A DNA stretch of 64,000 nucleotides, taken from Rhizobium sp. 9140 (GTDB lineage Bacteria > Pseudomonadota > Alphaproteobacteria > Rhizobiales > Rhizobiaceae). Positions 63,941 through 64,000 of the stretch are shown one piece after another. Every line of letters starts with the position of its first letter. Position 1 is the stretch's first letter. The notes beneath the pieces were generated by a model. The model did no database searches and was not told where the DNA came from. It was given only the letters and a program-made list of their open reading frames with translations. Made by a program: the position numbers and the translations under genes. The stretch lies in assembly GCF_900067135.1 (NCBI RefSeq), contig NZ_FJUR01000001.1, positions 1,863,501 through 1,927,500 on the forward strand, in the 5' to 3' direction.

Positions 63941-64000
63941 TCAGGCCTGTGTGCCGCCGACGGTCATGTCGTTCATGCGCAGGTGCGGCTGGCCGACGCC
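63941..64000 (-). CDS. tldD: TldD metalloprotease, C-terminal end (partial)
   Basis: The last 19 residues of a minus-strand gene running out of the window: GVGQPHLRMNDMTVGGTQA. The GVGQP...L...TVGGT ending is characteristic of TldD, the partner of TldE/PmbA in peptide and modified-peptide cleavage. The rest lies beyond base 64000. The assignment rests on a short piece only. Confidence 0.75.
   Translation of the reverse strand, partial: GVGQPHLRMNDMTVGGTQA

Overview
The window looks like about 64 kb of core chromosome from an alphaproteobacterium of the order Rhizobiales, most likely family Rhizobiaceae. Four things point there: high GC content; the runs dnaB-alr-radA-cvpA-purF and rpsF-rpsR-DUF2232-rplI; a short-form psd next to pssA; and a NadQ-type NAD regulator near nadBC. 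The species cannot be named from this alone. No rRNA, tRNA, CRISPR array, prophage, transposase or replication origin was recognised.

Bases 1-11,000: the 3' part of nadB and all of nadC (NAD synthesis), a TauE/SafE permease, periplasmic Cu/Zn superoxide dismutase, an MscS channel, and a compact minus-strand operon (ygfZ, HD hydrolase, tyrosine phosphatase, nadQ-like regulator). Small exported or uncharacterised proteins, a Nudix hydrolase and an HMCES/YedK-type DNA-protein crosslink protein follow. Bases 11,000-23,500: cysS behind a structured 580-base leader, an overlapping run of two GFA-domain proteins and proline iminopeptidase followed by cimA, a decayed parDE pair, cpdB, rarD, a LOG-family enzyme and a LysM envelope protein. 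Bases 23,600-31,400: an Atm1-type ABC exporter, psd-pssA (phosphatidylethanolamine synthesis), divergent argP/argO, an SDR enzyme and purF.

Bases 31,500-45,000: cvpA, radA, an intact parDE pair wedged between radA and alr, dnaB, a marR-emrB-emrA-type efflux operon, a palindromic intergenic element, the rpsF-rpsR-DUF2232-rplI ribosomal operon and an aldo/keto reductase preceded by a 17-bp tandem repeat. Bases 45,000-52,200: fabD-fabG-acpP-fabF-mltG-yicC-gmk, joining fatty acid synthesis to cell-wall processing and GMP kinase. Bases 52,200-60,000, minus strand: lptF-lptG-lptD-surA-like-pdxA-rsmA, an LPS-export and outer-membrane module. The window ends with pepA-holC-osmC, an uncharacterised membrane protein with a 25-codon hydrophobic companion, and the 3' tip of tldD.

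No clearly new multi-gene system is visible. The unexplained signals are mostly non-coding: a leader mini-ORF overlapping psd, a tandem promoter/operator plus competing hairpins and a two-cysteine mini-ORF before cysS, structured repeats (heptamer array, 17-bp array, RIME-like palindrome), phased direct repeats before acpP, a 13-bp stem before mltG, and two ParDE loci in contrasting states.
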